From NCBI RefSeq assembly GCF_003148685.1, contig NZ_QGGR01000009.1, forward strand, positions 294,973 to 358,972: DNA of 64,000 bases, read 5' to 3'. The position numbers and the translations under genes were made by a program. Shown here piece after piece: positions 16,772 through 25,305 of this stretch (position 1 is the first letter of the stretch; every line of letters starts with the position of its first letter). Origin of the DNA: Actinoplanes xinjiangensis. GTDB taxonomy: Bacteria > Actinomycetota > Actinomycetes > Mycobacteriales > Micromonosporaceae. The notes under the pieces are model-generated. The model was not told the DNA's origin, did no database searches, and worked only from the letters and a program-made list of their open reading frames with translations.

Positions 16772-16849
16772 TCAGATGACGGGACGACACAGGCACGCGG
16801 CCACGCGGCACAGGTCGACCGCGCGCCTTTTCGTGAGCAACAGGCTCAT
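16772..16849 (-). CDS. Cysteine-rich leader peptide upstream of sseA
   Basis: A 25-residue ORF starting ATG at 16849 and ending TGA at 16772. It reads MSLLLTKRRAVDLCR then VAACLCRPVI. The 'RRAVDLCRVA.CLC' pattern is that of the short putative leader peptides found before sulfur-metabolism genes in many actinobacteria. Stalling at the three Cys codons when charged tRNA-Cys is low would be a way to control the downstream sseA mRNA. A GC-rich hairpin can form between leader and sseA (around 16700-16730), but I cannot show an attenuator. Too short for routine gene calling. Confidence 0.8.
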   Translation of the reverse strand: MSLLLTKRRAVDLCRVAACLCRPVI

Positions 16850-16918
16850 GAGAAACGACCCTACCAGCGGGCCCAACTCTCGGAACAGGTCCGACCACGA
16901 TCCGGGATCGGACGGTCG

Positions 16919-17707
16919 TCACACTCCGGCCGCGGCCAGGTTGACGTCGCTCGCTCCGAAGGTGAACCGCAGGCCCTCCGGGAGCGGCTGCAGCTCCTGG
17001 ATCACCAGATTCAACGGCAGCTTCGGCACGTCCAGCTCGAAGGCCATCTGCTGGACGAATCCGTCGACCTGGGACTGGATCAGCGGATTGACCGTCAGAC
17101 CCGGAGTGCTCACATCGGAGAAACGCACCTGCACCCGGCCGTCGGCGACCTTGAGATCGGCCGAGGCGGACACCGGGAACTCCTGGGTCTGCGTGATCGC
17201 CAGCACCCCGGAACCGACCAGCTTGCCGTCCTTCTCGGCCAGCTTCAGGTCCTTCTGGCCGGTCGCGTCGGCGAGCAGCTGGTAGTCGATGGTCCCGGTC
17301 CCGGTGACCGAGCCGGCCACCACGTCACCCTGGCCCCGCAGTGCGCTCAGCGGTGCCTTCACGTCACGGGCGCGGATGTCCAGCAGGTCCATCCGGATGG
17401 TCTCACCGGTACCGGTCTGCGCCTTGAAGTCCGGCAGCTCGATCTGGATCTCCTCATACTTCCCGGCGACCACCTGGGTGAGGAACGGGACACCGGCGAT
17501 GGTCACCACCGGGCGGCTGCTCTCCGCCTTCTGGTTCGCCACCTCCGTGGCCACCTTCTCGGCGATGACGTTCTCGGCGTAGGAGTTGCTGAAACGGTCC
17601 AGCACCACGACCCCGACGATCAGGAAGACGAGCAGCGTCAGGACGACGATGCGCAGTCCACGCCCCCGGCGACGGCGGGGACGCTCCGATCCGTACACCT
17701 CGGCCAC
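16919..17707 (-). CDS. LmeA-like DUF2993 phospholipid-binding protein
   Basis: 262 residues. A basic N-terminus (RPRRRRGRG) precedes one membrane helix (about 18-38), then an exported DUF2993 domain with 'NVIAEKVATEV', 'VTIAGVPFLTQVVAGKYEEI' and 'LPLNLVIQELQPLPEGLRFTF'. DUF2993 proteins include mycobacterial LmeA, which binds phospholipid and supports mannan/lipoglycan synthesis in the periplasm. The local role is inferred. The gene is upstream of the sseA leader on the same strand, with its own stop 70 bases before it. Confidence 0.85.
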   Translation of the reverse strand: MAEVYGSERPRRRRGRGLRIVVLTLLVFLIVGVVVLDRFSNSYAENVIAEKVATEVANQKAESSRPVVTIAGVPFLTQVVAGKYEEIQIELPDFKAQTGTGETIRMDLLDIRARDVKAPLSALRGQGDVVAGSVTGTGTIDYQLLADATGQKDLKLAEKDGKLVGSGVLAITQTQEFPVSASADLKVADGRVQVRFSDVSTPGLTVNPLIQSQVDGFVQQMAFELDVPKLPLNLVIQELQPLPEGLRFTFGASDVNLAAAGV

Positions 17708-17794
17708 TGTTCCTCCCGAATCACCCGGCTGCCCTGAGGAACGTACATGCCCGCGCCCAGGGTTCAGCGAAACGACTTCGGCGGGGCGGAAGAG

Positions 17795-18799
17795 TCAGGA
17801 GAGGTACCAGTGCACCGACAGATAGGTGGCGACGGCGGTCAGGGCGAACCCGCCGAGCGGGCCCTGCATGTGCCGGGCCAGCCAGAACGTCGGCGCCTCA
17901 CCGGCCAGCCGGCGGCCCGCCTCGCCGAAGTTCACCGCCAGATCGATCAGCTGCGCGGCGACCGCGGCGATCAGACCGAGCACCGCGCCCTTCGTCGGGT
18001 CGAACGGCAGCACCATGTAACTGCCGAGCACGGCCGAGGCGAGGGTGCCCAGCATGGCGCCGAGCACGATGCCGGTCGCGCCACGCGGCACCTGCAACGC
18101 GATCCGTGGTTTCGGGAACACCGCGTCGGTGAGCCGGGCGACCAGCAGGGTCACCCCGGCACCGGTGCAGCAGATCAGGATCGCCGGCGCGCCGAGCGGC
18201 TCCTTGACCAGCGTGATCAGGACGGCGTAGGCGACCGTGCCGGACACGATGAGCAGCGTGGTCCGCCAGGAGTCCTTGGCGTGCTGGCGGTCCTTGACCA
18301 GGATCACCTGGGCGATCATCGCCACCGCGAAACCGGCGAGACCCGCCCAGAACAGCGGCAGCAACTCGCTGGGCCGGCCGGTCACCGCCAGGTAGTCGGC
18401 GCCCAGCGCGGTCGCCGCGACCACGCCGGCGGTCACGCCCGCCGCCGGCGGTTGCAACGCCATGATCCAGGCGAGCAGACCGAGCAACTGCACCCCGAAG
18501 AGCACGATCGCGTACGACACCCGCGCGCCCGGCCCGGTCACATGACTGCCGACGATCAGCGCGATGGCGAGGAGCACCGCGAACCCGCCGATCGCGGCCG
18601 ACAGTCTCGGCCGCACCGGGAGGATCGGGATCTCCTCGAACTCCTCCTCGTCCTCGGATTCGGAGGGGGGCGAGTTCTCCTCGTCGTCCTCGGGGACGGC
18701 GCCGTAGAACCCGGCCTTGGGGCGCCCCGGGTTCAAGCGGGCGACCTGCTGAGAGGCCTCGGCGTCCCAGGGGTCGTCGTTCGGCAATGAGGGAAACAC
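17795..18799 (-). CDS. Multi-pass membrane protein with acidic N-terminus
   Basis: 334 residues. The first 65 are soluble and very acidic (a run of Asp and Glu at 39-58), then about nine hydrophobic helices follow to the C-terminus. No transport motif is visible. Similar proteins occur next to glnR/mshD in related actinobacteria, but I do not recognise a named family. The start is a GTG at 18799. It is divergent from glnR, with about 280 bases between them in which I see no gene. Confidence 0.7.
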   Translation of the reverse strand: MFPSLPNDDPWDAEASQQVARLNPGRPKAGFYGAVPEDDEENSPPSESEDEEEFEEIPILPVRPRLSAAIGGFAVLLAIALIVGSHVTGPGARVSYAIVLFGVQLLGLLAWIMALQPPAAGVTAGVVAATALGADYLAVTGRPSELLPLFWAGLAGFAVAMIAQVILVKDRQHAKDSWRTTLLIVSGTVAYAVLITLVKEPLGAPAILICCTGAGVTLLVARLTDAVFPKPRIALQVPRGATGIVLGAMLGTLASAVLGSYMVLPFDPTKGAVLGLIAAVAAQLIDLAVNFGEAGRRLAGEAPTFWLARHMQGPLGGFALTAVATYLSVHWYLS

Positions 18800-19080
18800 G
18801 AGTGCGATCGTGCCAGACCGGTGACCGAGGTCCCAATCGCTGCCGCGGGGGCCTCGCCTCTCGGGTAAAAGGCCGGTTACGAATCCACCGTTCGGCCACC
18901 TACCGGGCGTTCTCTACATCACTTGCGGGCGCGACCAGGGTCTCAGCCGTGATGCATCGGTTAAGGTGAGCGCAACCCACCCGTCGGTGACGCCGGGCCC
19001 CAATCTCCGGTGGCGAAGCCCCCGAGCTTTCGCAGACCGGGTCACCCGAGCGGCTCAACGCCGCGAGGACGGAGGTGAGT

Positions 19081-19797
19081 GTGGAGATCCTTCTGCTGGT
19101 CACGGCACGTGCCGGTGAGCCCTCTGCCGTACTGCCCGCCCTGGACCTTCTTCCCCACTCGGTTCGTACCGCTCCGCGTGACGTGCGCACTCTGGTGTCC
19201 GGGCCCAGCCCCGACGCCGTTCTGGTCGATGCCCGTTCCGAGCTTTCGGAAGCGCGAGCCACCTGCCGCATGCTGCACGCCACCGGCATCGGCGTCCCGC
19301 TGGTCGCGGTCGTCACCGAGGCCGGCCTGATCGCGCTGAACGCGGACTGGGGTGTCGACGACGTCATCCTGGCCAGCGCCGGCCCGGCCGAGGTCGAGGC
19401 GCGGCTGCGCTTGGCGGTCGGCCGTCTCAACAACGCGACCGCCGGCGCCGGTGGTTCGATCCGCGCGGGCGAGCTCAACATCGACCCGGACACCTACGCC
19501 GCGAAGCTCAAGGGCCGCCCGCTCGACCTCACCTACAAGGAGTTCGAGCTGCTCAAGTTCCTCGCCCAGCACCCGGGCCGGGTCTTCACCCGGGACCAGC
19601 TGCTGCGCGAGGTCTGGGGTTACGACTACTTCGGCGGTACCCGTACGGTCGACGTGCACGTGCGGCGCCTGCGTGCCAAGCTCGGCTCGGAGTACGAGTC
19701 GATGATCGGCACCGTCCGCCAGGTGGGCTACAAGTTCGTGGTCCCGCCGTCCGGCCGTCAGCTGCCGGACAACGAGCCGGTCTCCCTTCCGGTCTGA
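19081..19797 (+). CDS. glnR: Orphan OmpR-family nitrogen regulator GlnR
   Basis: 238 residues from GTG 19081, whose GGAGG lies 5 bases upstream; a GTG at 19075 is in frame but sits on that site. The receiver domain keeps the GlnR pattern 'DAVLVDAR' and 'ADWGVDDVILASAGPAEVEARLRLA' but no paired kinase is adjacent, as usual for this phosphorylation-independent regulator. The C-terminal winged helix ('LDLTYKEFELLKFLAQHPGR', 'GGTRTVDVHVRRLRAKLG') is nearly invariant. GlnR controls glnA, amtB and other nitrogen genes. The order glnR-mshD followed by pst genes is conserved in actinobacteria. Confidence 0.93.
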   Translation: MEILLLVTARAGEPSAVLPALDLLPHSVRTAPRDVRTLVSGPSPDAVLVDARSELSEARATCRMLHATGIGVPLVAVVTEAGLIALNADWGVDDVILASAGPAEVEARLRLAVGRLNNATAGAGGSIRAGELNIDPDTYAAKLKGRPLDLTYKEFELLKFLAQHPGRVFTRDQLLREVWGYDYFGGTRTVDVHVRRLRAKLGSEYESMIGTVRQVGYKFVVPPSGRQLPDNEPVSLPV

Positions 19798-19812
19798 GCC
19801 GGAGTTCCTTTC

Positions 19813-20694
19813 ATGACGAGTCGACAGCCGGTCCGTGCCACGGATCGGCTGTCGTCGTCCGAGGCCGATGACGTGCTGGCCCTGGCCGCGGCCGCCGGTC
19901 ACGTCGACGGCGTCTACCCGCTCTCCGAGGACGTCGTGCTGCGGGTTCGCGGCGACGTTCCGTATCAGGGCGTGCATCTGCTCTCCTATGCCGGTGACCG
20001 GCTGGCCGGCTACGCGTTCCTGGAGGACGCCTCCGGTGAGCTGATCGTCCATCCCGACTTCCGGCGGGCTGGGGTGGGCACCGGGTTGCTGGCCGCCGCC
20101 GGTCCGGGCCCGATGCGGTTCTGGGCGCACGGCGACGATCCCGGTGCGGCCGCCTTCGCCGCGGGCCACGGTTTCCAGCGGGCCCGGGTGCTGTGGCAGA
20201 TGCGCCGGTCACTGCTGGAGCCCCTGCCGGTGATCCCCCTGCCCGAGGGCGTGACGCTGCGCAGTTTCCGGCCCGGCTCGGACGAGCAGGCCTGGATCGG
20301 GGTGAACGCGCGGGCTTTCGCCCACCATCCGGAGCAGGGTCGCTGGACCTTGGACGACCTGCTGAGCCGGGAGGCCGAGCCGTGGTTCGATCCGGCCGGG
20401 TTCCTGTTGGCCGTCGACATCACCGACACCGTGCTCGGTTTCCACTGGACCAAGGTGCACCCGGCGTCCGGCGACGAGCCGGCGGTCGGTGAGATCTATG
20501 TGCTCGGTGTCGACCCGGCGGGGCACCGTCGCGGCCTGGGCGCCGCGCTGAGTGTGGCCGGGCTGAAGCATCTCGCCGAGGCCGGGCTGACGGTCGCCGG
20601 CCTCTACGTCGACGAGTCGAACACCGCCGCCGTGAAGCTGTACCGGGGGCTGGGGTTCGAGGTTTTCACGACGGACGTGAACTACAGCCGGTAA
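19813..20694 (+). CDS. mshD: Mycothiol synthase
   Basis: 293 residues with two GNAT domains, as in MshD, which acetylates Cys-GlcN-inositol to give mycothiol. The N-terminal domain has 'VHPDFRRAGVGTGLLAA'. The active C-terminal domain has 'IYVLGVDPAGHRRGLGAALSVAGLKHL' and ends with the diagnostic 'GLYVDESNTAAVKLYRGLGFEV'. It starts 15 bases after glnR and is probably cotranscribed. Confidence 0.95.
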   Translation: MTSRQPVRATDRLSSSEADDVLALAAAAGHVDGVYPLSEDVVLRVRGDVPYQGVHLLSYAGDRLAGYAFLEDASGELIVHPDFRRAGVGTGLLAAAGPGPMRFWAHGDDPGAAAFAAGHGFQRARVLWQMRRSLLEPLPVIPLPEGVTLRSFRPGSDEQAWIGVNARAFAHHPEQGRWTLDDLLSREAEPWFDPAGFLLAVDITDTVLGFHWTKVHPASGDEPAVGEIYVLGVDPAGHRRGLGAALSVAGLKHLAEAGLTVAGLYVDESNTAAVKLYRGLGFEVFTTDVNYSR

Positions 20695-20770
20695 CGGCCC
20701 GGTCAAGCGCTTGTCTCGCTGCGGTCACGACTGCCCGTAAATAACCGACATTTCGGGTAGCTGGAGCGCA

Positions 20771-20847
20771 GTTCACTTAACGGACAACTCTATTCCGGAG
20801 GATGGCTACCTTCCGGCGCTTACCTGTTCACTCCCAGTTCATTTGCG
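20771..20847 (+). promoter_or_regulatory. PHO boxes (PhoP sites) upstream of pstS
   Basis: Two 11-base direct repeats, GTTCACTCCCA (20826-20836) and GTTCATTTGCG (20837-20847), match the GTTCACC-type direct repeats bound by actinobacterial PhoP. A further GTTCACTTAAC lies at 20771. Their place 80-160 bases before pstS supports induction by phosphate starvation. Confidence 0.78.
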
Positions 20848-20929
20848 ACCGGGGATCCGGTCACTTCGCCTTCTTAGCTTTTCGGGTGTGAGCCGGTGAA
20901 AGACCGGCGGCAAACCCGAAGGGGAAATT

Positions 20930-22021
20930 GTGAAGCTCCAGCGGTCCGGTTTCGTGGCCGGCATTGCTTTGACTGCGTCGATCGCGCTCACCGCGTGCGG
21001 CTCGGACAACGTGCCCACTGGGGGCGGCAGCACGTCCGCTGCTCCGGGCAGCTGCGTCAGCGGCAGCCTGACGGCTCAGGGCTCCACCGCTCAGAAGAAC
21101 GCCATGGACGAGTGGATCAAGGCGTACCAGACGCAGTGTGCCGACTCCAAGGTCGACTACCAGGGCACCGGAAGCGGCGCGGGCATCGAGGCGTTCATCG
21201 CCGGCACCGCCGACTTCGCCGGGTCCGACTCGGCCCTGAAGGAGGACGAGCAGCCGCAGGCCGACGCCAAGTGCGTCGGGGGCAAGGCCCTCAACCTCCC
21301 GATGGTCATCGGCCCGATCGCCGTGGTCTACAACGTCGACGGCGCGGACGGTCTCCAGTTCTCGTCGGCCACGCTCGCGAAGATCTTCGCCGGCAAGATC
21401 ACCAAGTGGAACGACCCGGCCATCGCCGCGGAGAACGCCGGTGCGAAGCTGCCGGACGCCAACATCGAGACGGTGCACCGCGCCGACGAGTCGGGCACCA
21501 GCGACAACTTCACCAAGTTCCTGAGCAAGACCGCCGAGGCCGACTGGACCTACGGCAACGCCAAGGCGTGGAAGGCTCCGGGCGGCACCGCCGTCTCGAA
21601 GTCGGACGGTATCGCCACCAAGGTGAAGAGCACCGCGAACACGATCTCCTACATCGAGATGTCGTTCGCCGAGAACCAGACCCTCCAGACCGCGAAGATC
21701 AAGAACGGCGCGGGCGAGTACGTCGAGCTGTCCGCCGAGAGCGCCGGCAAGACCTTCGAGAACGCCGAGATCAAGGGTAAGGACGGCGACCTCGCCCTCT
21801 CCCTCGACTACGCCACCAAGACCCCGGGCGCCTACCCGATCGTGCTGGTGACCTACGAGATCGCCTGCAGCAAGGGCAGCGCGAAGGCCAAGGAGGTCCA
21901 GGCCTTCCTGAAGTACACCTCGAGCACCGAGGGCCAGAAGGAGCTCTCCGAGCTGGGCTACGCCCCGCTGCCGGAGTCGCTCCGGGCCAAGGTCGCCGAG
22001 TCCGTCGCCACCATCGCCTGA
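20930..22021 (+). CDS. pstS: Phosphate ABC transporter substrate-binding lipoprotein
   Basis: 363 residues from a GTG preceded by AAGGGGAAA. A lipoprotein signal peptide ends in the lipobox LTAC (Cys about 23), so the mature protein is anchored outside the membrane. The phosphate-binding motifs are visible: 'GSLTAQGSTAQKNAM', 'YQGTGSGAGIEAFIAG', 'DFAGSDSALKEDE' and 'VHRADESGTSDNFTKFL'. It captures inorganic phosphate for PstCAB. First gene of the pstSCAB operon. Confidence 0.97.
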   Translation: MKLQRSGFVAGIALTASIALTACGSDNVPTGGGSTSAAPGSCVSGSLTAQGSTAQKNAMDEWIKAYQTQCADSKVDYQGTGSGAGIEAFIAGTADFAGSDSALKEDEQPQADAKCVGGKALNLPMVIGPIAVVYNVDGADGLQFSSATLAKIFAGKITKWNDPAIAAENAGAKLPDANIETVHRADESGTSDNFTKFLSKTAEADWTYGNAKAWKAPGGTAVSKSDGIATKVKSTANTISYIEMSFAENQTLQTAKIKNGAGEYVELSAESAGKTFENAEIKGKDGDLALSLDYATKTPGAYPIVLVTYEIACSKGSAKAKEVQAFLKYTSSTEGQKELSELGYAPLPESLRAKVAESVATIA

Positions 22022-22061
22022 CGTACCCGCCAATCCCTCCGAGACGACAGCGAGCGCGCAG

Positions 22062-23132
22062 ATGGGTGACTACCCCTCCCGCTCGGTGAACTCCACCGCC
22101 GGCGACCTGAGCGTGACTCCACGTCACGCCCAGGGCGCCGGCTACGGCGGTTCTCCGAGTAACTTCGACGAGCCTCCGCGCGGTGGCGGTGGCGCACTGC
22201 CCAAGAAGGCCCGATTCTCGATCGAGGCGGGATTCCGGGGCCTGTCCACGGCCTCCGGTGCGATGGTGCTGGTCATCATCGTCGCCATCGCCGTCTTCTT
22301 GATCTCCAAGGCGGTTCCCGCTCTCCAGGCCAACACGGGGAACTTCCTCACCCAGTTCGAGTGGGCGCCGAACGACACGCAGCCGTCCTTCGGTATCGCG
22401 GCTCTGGCCTTCGGCACCGTGCTCAGCTCGATCATCGCGCTGGTCGTCGCGGTGCCGATCGCGCTGAGTATCGCGCTGTTCCTGTCGCACTACGCACCCA
22501 AGCGGCTGGCCACGCCGCTGGGCTTCGTGATCGACCTGCTCGCGGCCGTACCCAGTGTCGTCTTCGGTCTCTGGGGCCGGGACGTCTTCCAGGAGCCGGT
22601 CCGCGACTTCTCGATCTGGCTCAACAAGTACTTCAGCTGGATCCCGCTCTTCGGCGGCGACGGCCCGTTCGGTCAGTCGATCATGCTCGGTGGCCTGGTG
22701 CTGGCGATCATGGTGCTGCCGATCGTCACCTCGCTGTCCCGCGAGGTCTTCCAGCAGACCCCCGGCATGAACGAGGAGGCGGCCCTCGCGCTCGGCGCCA
22801 CCCGCTGGGAGATGGTGCGGACGGCGGTCCTGCCGTACGGCAAGCCCGGCGTGATCGCCGCGGTGATGCTGGGTCTGGGCCGTGCCCTCGGCGAGACGAT
22901 CGCCCTGGCGCTGACCCTCAGCGTCGCCTTCGACATCTCGTTCAACCTGATCGAGAACGGCGGCAACTCGGTCGCCGCCAACATCGCGAACTCCTTCGCG
23001 GAGGCCAACGACACCGGCCGTGGCGCGCTGATCGCCTCCGGTCTGGTGCTCTTCGCGATCACACTTGTGGTCAACATGACGGCGCGGGCGATCATCTACC
23101 GCCGTCGCGAGTTCCGGGACGCCGCCGCATGA
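22062..23132 (+). CDS. pstC: Phosphate ABC transporter permease PstC
   Basis: 356 residues with a 60-residue soluble N-terminus and six membrane helices. The permease coupling loop 'MNEEAALALGATRWEMVRTAVLP' contacts PstB, and 'GLGRALGETIALALTLS' follows. It forms the phosphate channel with PstA. The stop overlaps the pstA start (ATGA at 23129). Confidence 0.96.
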   Translation: MGDYPSRSVNSTAGDLSVTPRHAQGAGYGGSPSNFDEPPRGGGGALPKKARFSIEAGFRGLSTASGAMVLVIIVAIAVFLISKAVPALQANTGNFLTQFEWAPNDTQPSFGIAALAFGTVLSSIIALVVAVPIALSIALFLSHYAPKRLATPLGFVIDLLAAVPSVVFGLWGRDVFQEPVRDFSIWLNKYFSWIPLFGGDGPFGQSIMLGGLVLAIMVLPIVTSLSREVFQQTPGMNEEAALALGATRWEMVRTAVLPYGKPGVIAAVMLGLGRALGETIALALTLSVAFDISFNLIENGGNSVAANIANSFAEANDTGRGALIASGLVLFAITLVVNMTARAIIYRRREFRDAAA

Positions 23133-24214
23133 GTTTGCTGGATCGTGAGGTTCCGGGCGTCGTCATGACGCCGGACAACATCCGGAGCCGGACGCTTCCG
23201 GTCGCCGTCAACCTGGCCATCGCCGCCGGCGCGTTCGCGGTTGCCGCCGCGGTCGTGTTCGGCCTCGCCATCGGCAACTGGGTGCTGGTCGTGGTGCTCG
23301 GCGCCGCCTTCTACCTGGTCGGCCTGAACGTCGTGGCCGGCCGGATCGAGGGTAGGCGGGCCGCCCGCGACCGGGCCATGAAGTCGCTGATCTATGCGGC
23401 CTGCGTCCTGGCGATCCTGCCGCTGGCGTCGGTGGTGTGGACGCTCGTCTCCAAGGGCATCGGGCGCCTGGACGCCGACTTCTTCAACACGTCGATGAAC
23501 AACATCGGCGCCCGGGACCCCGAGGGCGGCGCCTATCACGCCATCATCGGCACCCTGGAGCAGGTCGGCATCGCCACCCTGATGTCCGTCCCTCTGGGCG
23601 TGCTGGGAGCGATCTACCTGGTCGAGTACGGCCGGGGCAAGTTCGCCACCACGGTCCGCTTCTTCGTCGACGTGATGACCGGTATCCCGTCGATCGTGGC
23701 CGGTCTGTTCATCCTGTCGTTCTGGGTGCTCATCGTCAGCCCGTGGTTCAACAACGGGCAGCCGCGTTTCTCCGGCTTCGCCGCCGCCCTGGCCTTGGCG
23801 GTGCTGATGCTGCCGACGATCGTCCGGTCCACCGAGGAGATGCTGCGCCTGGTGCCGGGGCCGTTGCGGGAGGGCGCGTACGCGCTCGGCGTCCCGCAGT
23901 GGAAGACGATCCTCAGCGTGGTCCTGCCGACCGCCCTGCCCGGCATCGTCACCGGCATCATGCTGGCCGTCGCCCGTGCGGCCGGCGAGACCGCGCCGGT
24001 CCTGCTGGTCGCCGGTGGTGCCGCGGCGATCAACTTCGACCCGTTCGGTGGCAACCAGCAGTCTCTCTCGCTGTTCGTCTATCAGCAGGCCGGGGACGCC
24101 TCCCGGTACGCGCCGGACCGCGCCTGGACCGCCGCGCTCACCCTCGTGGCACTGGTCCTGATCCTGACCGTCGCCGCCAAGCTGCTCGCCCGCCGCAACA
24201 AACTGTCCCGGTAA
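23129..24214 (+). CDS. pstA: Phosphate ABC transporter permease PstA
   Basis: 361 residues. About 130 residues with two or three extra helices precede the standard six-helix permease, which carries the coupling loop 'REGAYALGVPQWKTILSVVLPTA' and 'AVARAAGETAPVLLVAG'. The ATG at 23129 was chosen because it overlaps the pstC stop and encodes a plausible cytoplasmic start. Partner of PstC; stop 14 bases before pstB. Confidence 0.95.
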   Translation: MSLLDREVPGVVMTPDNIRSRTLPVAVNLAIAAGAFAVAAAVVFGLAIGNWVLVVVLGAAFYLVGLNVVAGRIEGRRAARDRAMKSLIYAACVLAILPLASVVWTLVSKGIGRLDADFFNTSMNNIGARDPEGGAYHAIIGTLEQVGIATLMSVPLGVLGAIYLVEYGRGKFATTVRFFVDVMTGIPSIVAGLFILSFWVLIVSPWFNNGQPRFSGFAAALALAVLMLPTIVRSTEEMLRLVPGPLREGAYALGVPQWKTILSVVLPTALPGIVTGIMLAVARAAGETAPVLLVAGGAAAINFDPFGGNQQSLSLFVYQQAGDASRYAPDRAWTAALTLVALVLILTVAAKLLARRNKLSR

Positions 24215-24228
24215 AGAAGGTGCTATCC

Positions 24229-25005
24229 ATGGCCAAGCGCATCGAGGCGAGCAACGTCTCCTCCTACTACGGCTCCTTCAAAGCCATCGACAGTGTCTCG
24301 ATGACCGTCGAGCCGAAGACGATCACCGCTCTGATCGGCCCGTCCGGTTGCGGCAAGTCGACCTTCCTGCGGTCCGTCAACCGCATGCACGAGGTGCTGC
24401 CGGGTGCCCGCATCGAGGGCAGCCTGACGATCGACGACCAGAACATCTACGACCCGGATGTGGACGTCACCGCGGTCCGCCGCATGATCGGCATGGTCTT
24501 CCAGCGGCCGAACCCGTTCCCGACGATGTCGATCTACGAGAACGCGGTCGCCGGCCTGAAGCTCAACGGCGTCAAGAAGAAGGCGATCCTGGACGAGGCG
24601 GCCGAGAAGTCGCTGCGGTCGGCGAACCTGTGGGACGAGGTCAAGGACCGCCTGGACCGGCCGGGCGCCGGCCTCTCCGGTGGTCAGCAGCAGCGTCTCT
24701 GCATCGCCCGCACCATCGCGGTCGAGCCGCAGGTCGTGCTGATGGACGAGCCGTGTTCCGCGCTCGACCCGATCTCGACGCTGGCGATCGAGGACCTGAT
24801 GTTCAAGCTGAAGGACCGCTTCACGATCATCATCGTCACGCACAACATGCAGCAGGCCGCCCGGGTCAGCGACAAGACCGGCTTCTTCTCGATCGACAAG
24901 ACCGGCGACCCGGGCCGCCTGATCGAGTACGACGACACCCAGAAGATCTTCAGCAACCCCGCGCAGAAGAAGACCGAGGACTACATCACCGGTCGTTTCG
25001 GCTGA
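24229..25005 (+). CDS. pstB: Phosphate ABC transporter ATPase PstB
   Basis: 258 residues, the ATPase of the phosphate importer. Walker A is GPSGCGKST, the signature is LSGGQQQR, Walker B is 'VVLMDEPCSALDP', and the H-loop is 'IIVTHNMQQA'. The ATG at 24229 gives the normal family length. Last gene of the operon; a terminator follows. No phoU is adjacent. Confidence 0.97.
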   Translation: MAKRIEASNVSSYYGSFKAIDSVSMTVEPKTITALIGPSGCGKSTFLRSVNRMHEVLPGARIEGSLTIDDQNIYDPDVDVTAVRRMIGMVFQRPNPFPTMSIYENAVAGLKLNGVKKKAILDEAAEKSLRSANLWDEVKDRLDRPGAGLSGGQQQRLCIARTIAVEPQVVLMDEPCSALDPISTLAIEDLMFKLKDRFTIIIVTHNMQQAARVSDKTGFFSIDKTGDPGRLIEYDDTQKIFSNPAQKKTEDYITGRFG

Positions 25006-25024
25006 TCGGAACTCTGCGTTCGAG

Positions 25025-25062
25025 CGCCGGCCCCCGCGTTGCGAGGGCCGGCGTTCTTTTTT
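25025..25062 (+). terminator. Rho-independent terminator after pstB
   Basis: CGCCGGCCC (25025-25033) pairs with GGGCCGGCG (25045-25053), followed by a T-rich tail TTCTTTTTT. It is one of few terminators in the window with a classical U-tract. Confidence 0.9.
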
Positions 25063-25089
25063 CGGTACGGGCCACTCCTCGCCGCACGC

Positions 25090-25174
25090 GAACAGCGGTG
25101 CCGCCCAGCCGGGTTGTTTCGGCTGGTTCCCACCGCTGTCTCGAGCCCTTCGAAACAGCGGTGGGAACCAGCCG
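25090..25174. repeat. Palindromic intergenic repeat with an extra half copy
   Basis: A full copy lies at 25120-25174 (CGGCTGGTTCCCACCGCTG and its complement around CCCTT). A degenerate right-hand half (ACAGCGGTGCCGCCCAGCC) lies just before it at about 25092-25110. The half copy suggests the elements decay or recombine in place. Confidence 0.85.
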
Positions 25175-25305
25175 GTGAGCCACGGACCTGCCCGTGCGGC
25201 GCGCTGGGGGCCTCAAGTGGCGCCGACCTCGCGTCGTGGCCCGGGGGCGGCGTGGTCACGGGGCCCATGTGGCACGGCGGGGCGGGGTGGCCCGTACCGG
25301 AGAAA

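Noticed and set aside
20896..21780. 294-codon forward frame inside pstS
   Set aside because: Arg/Gly-rich out-of-frame reading of pstS, which has a lipobox and phosphate-binding motifs.
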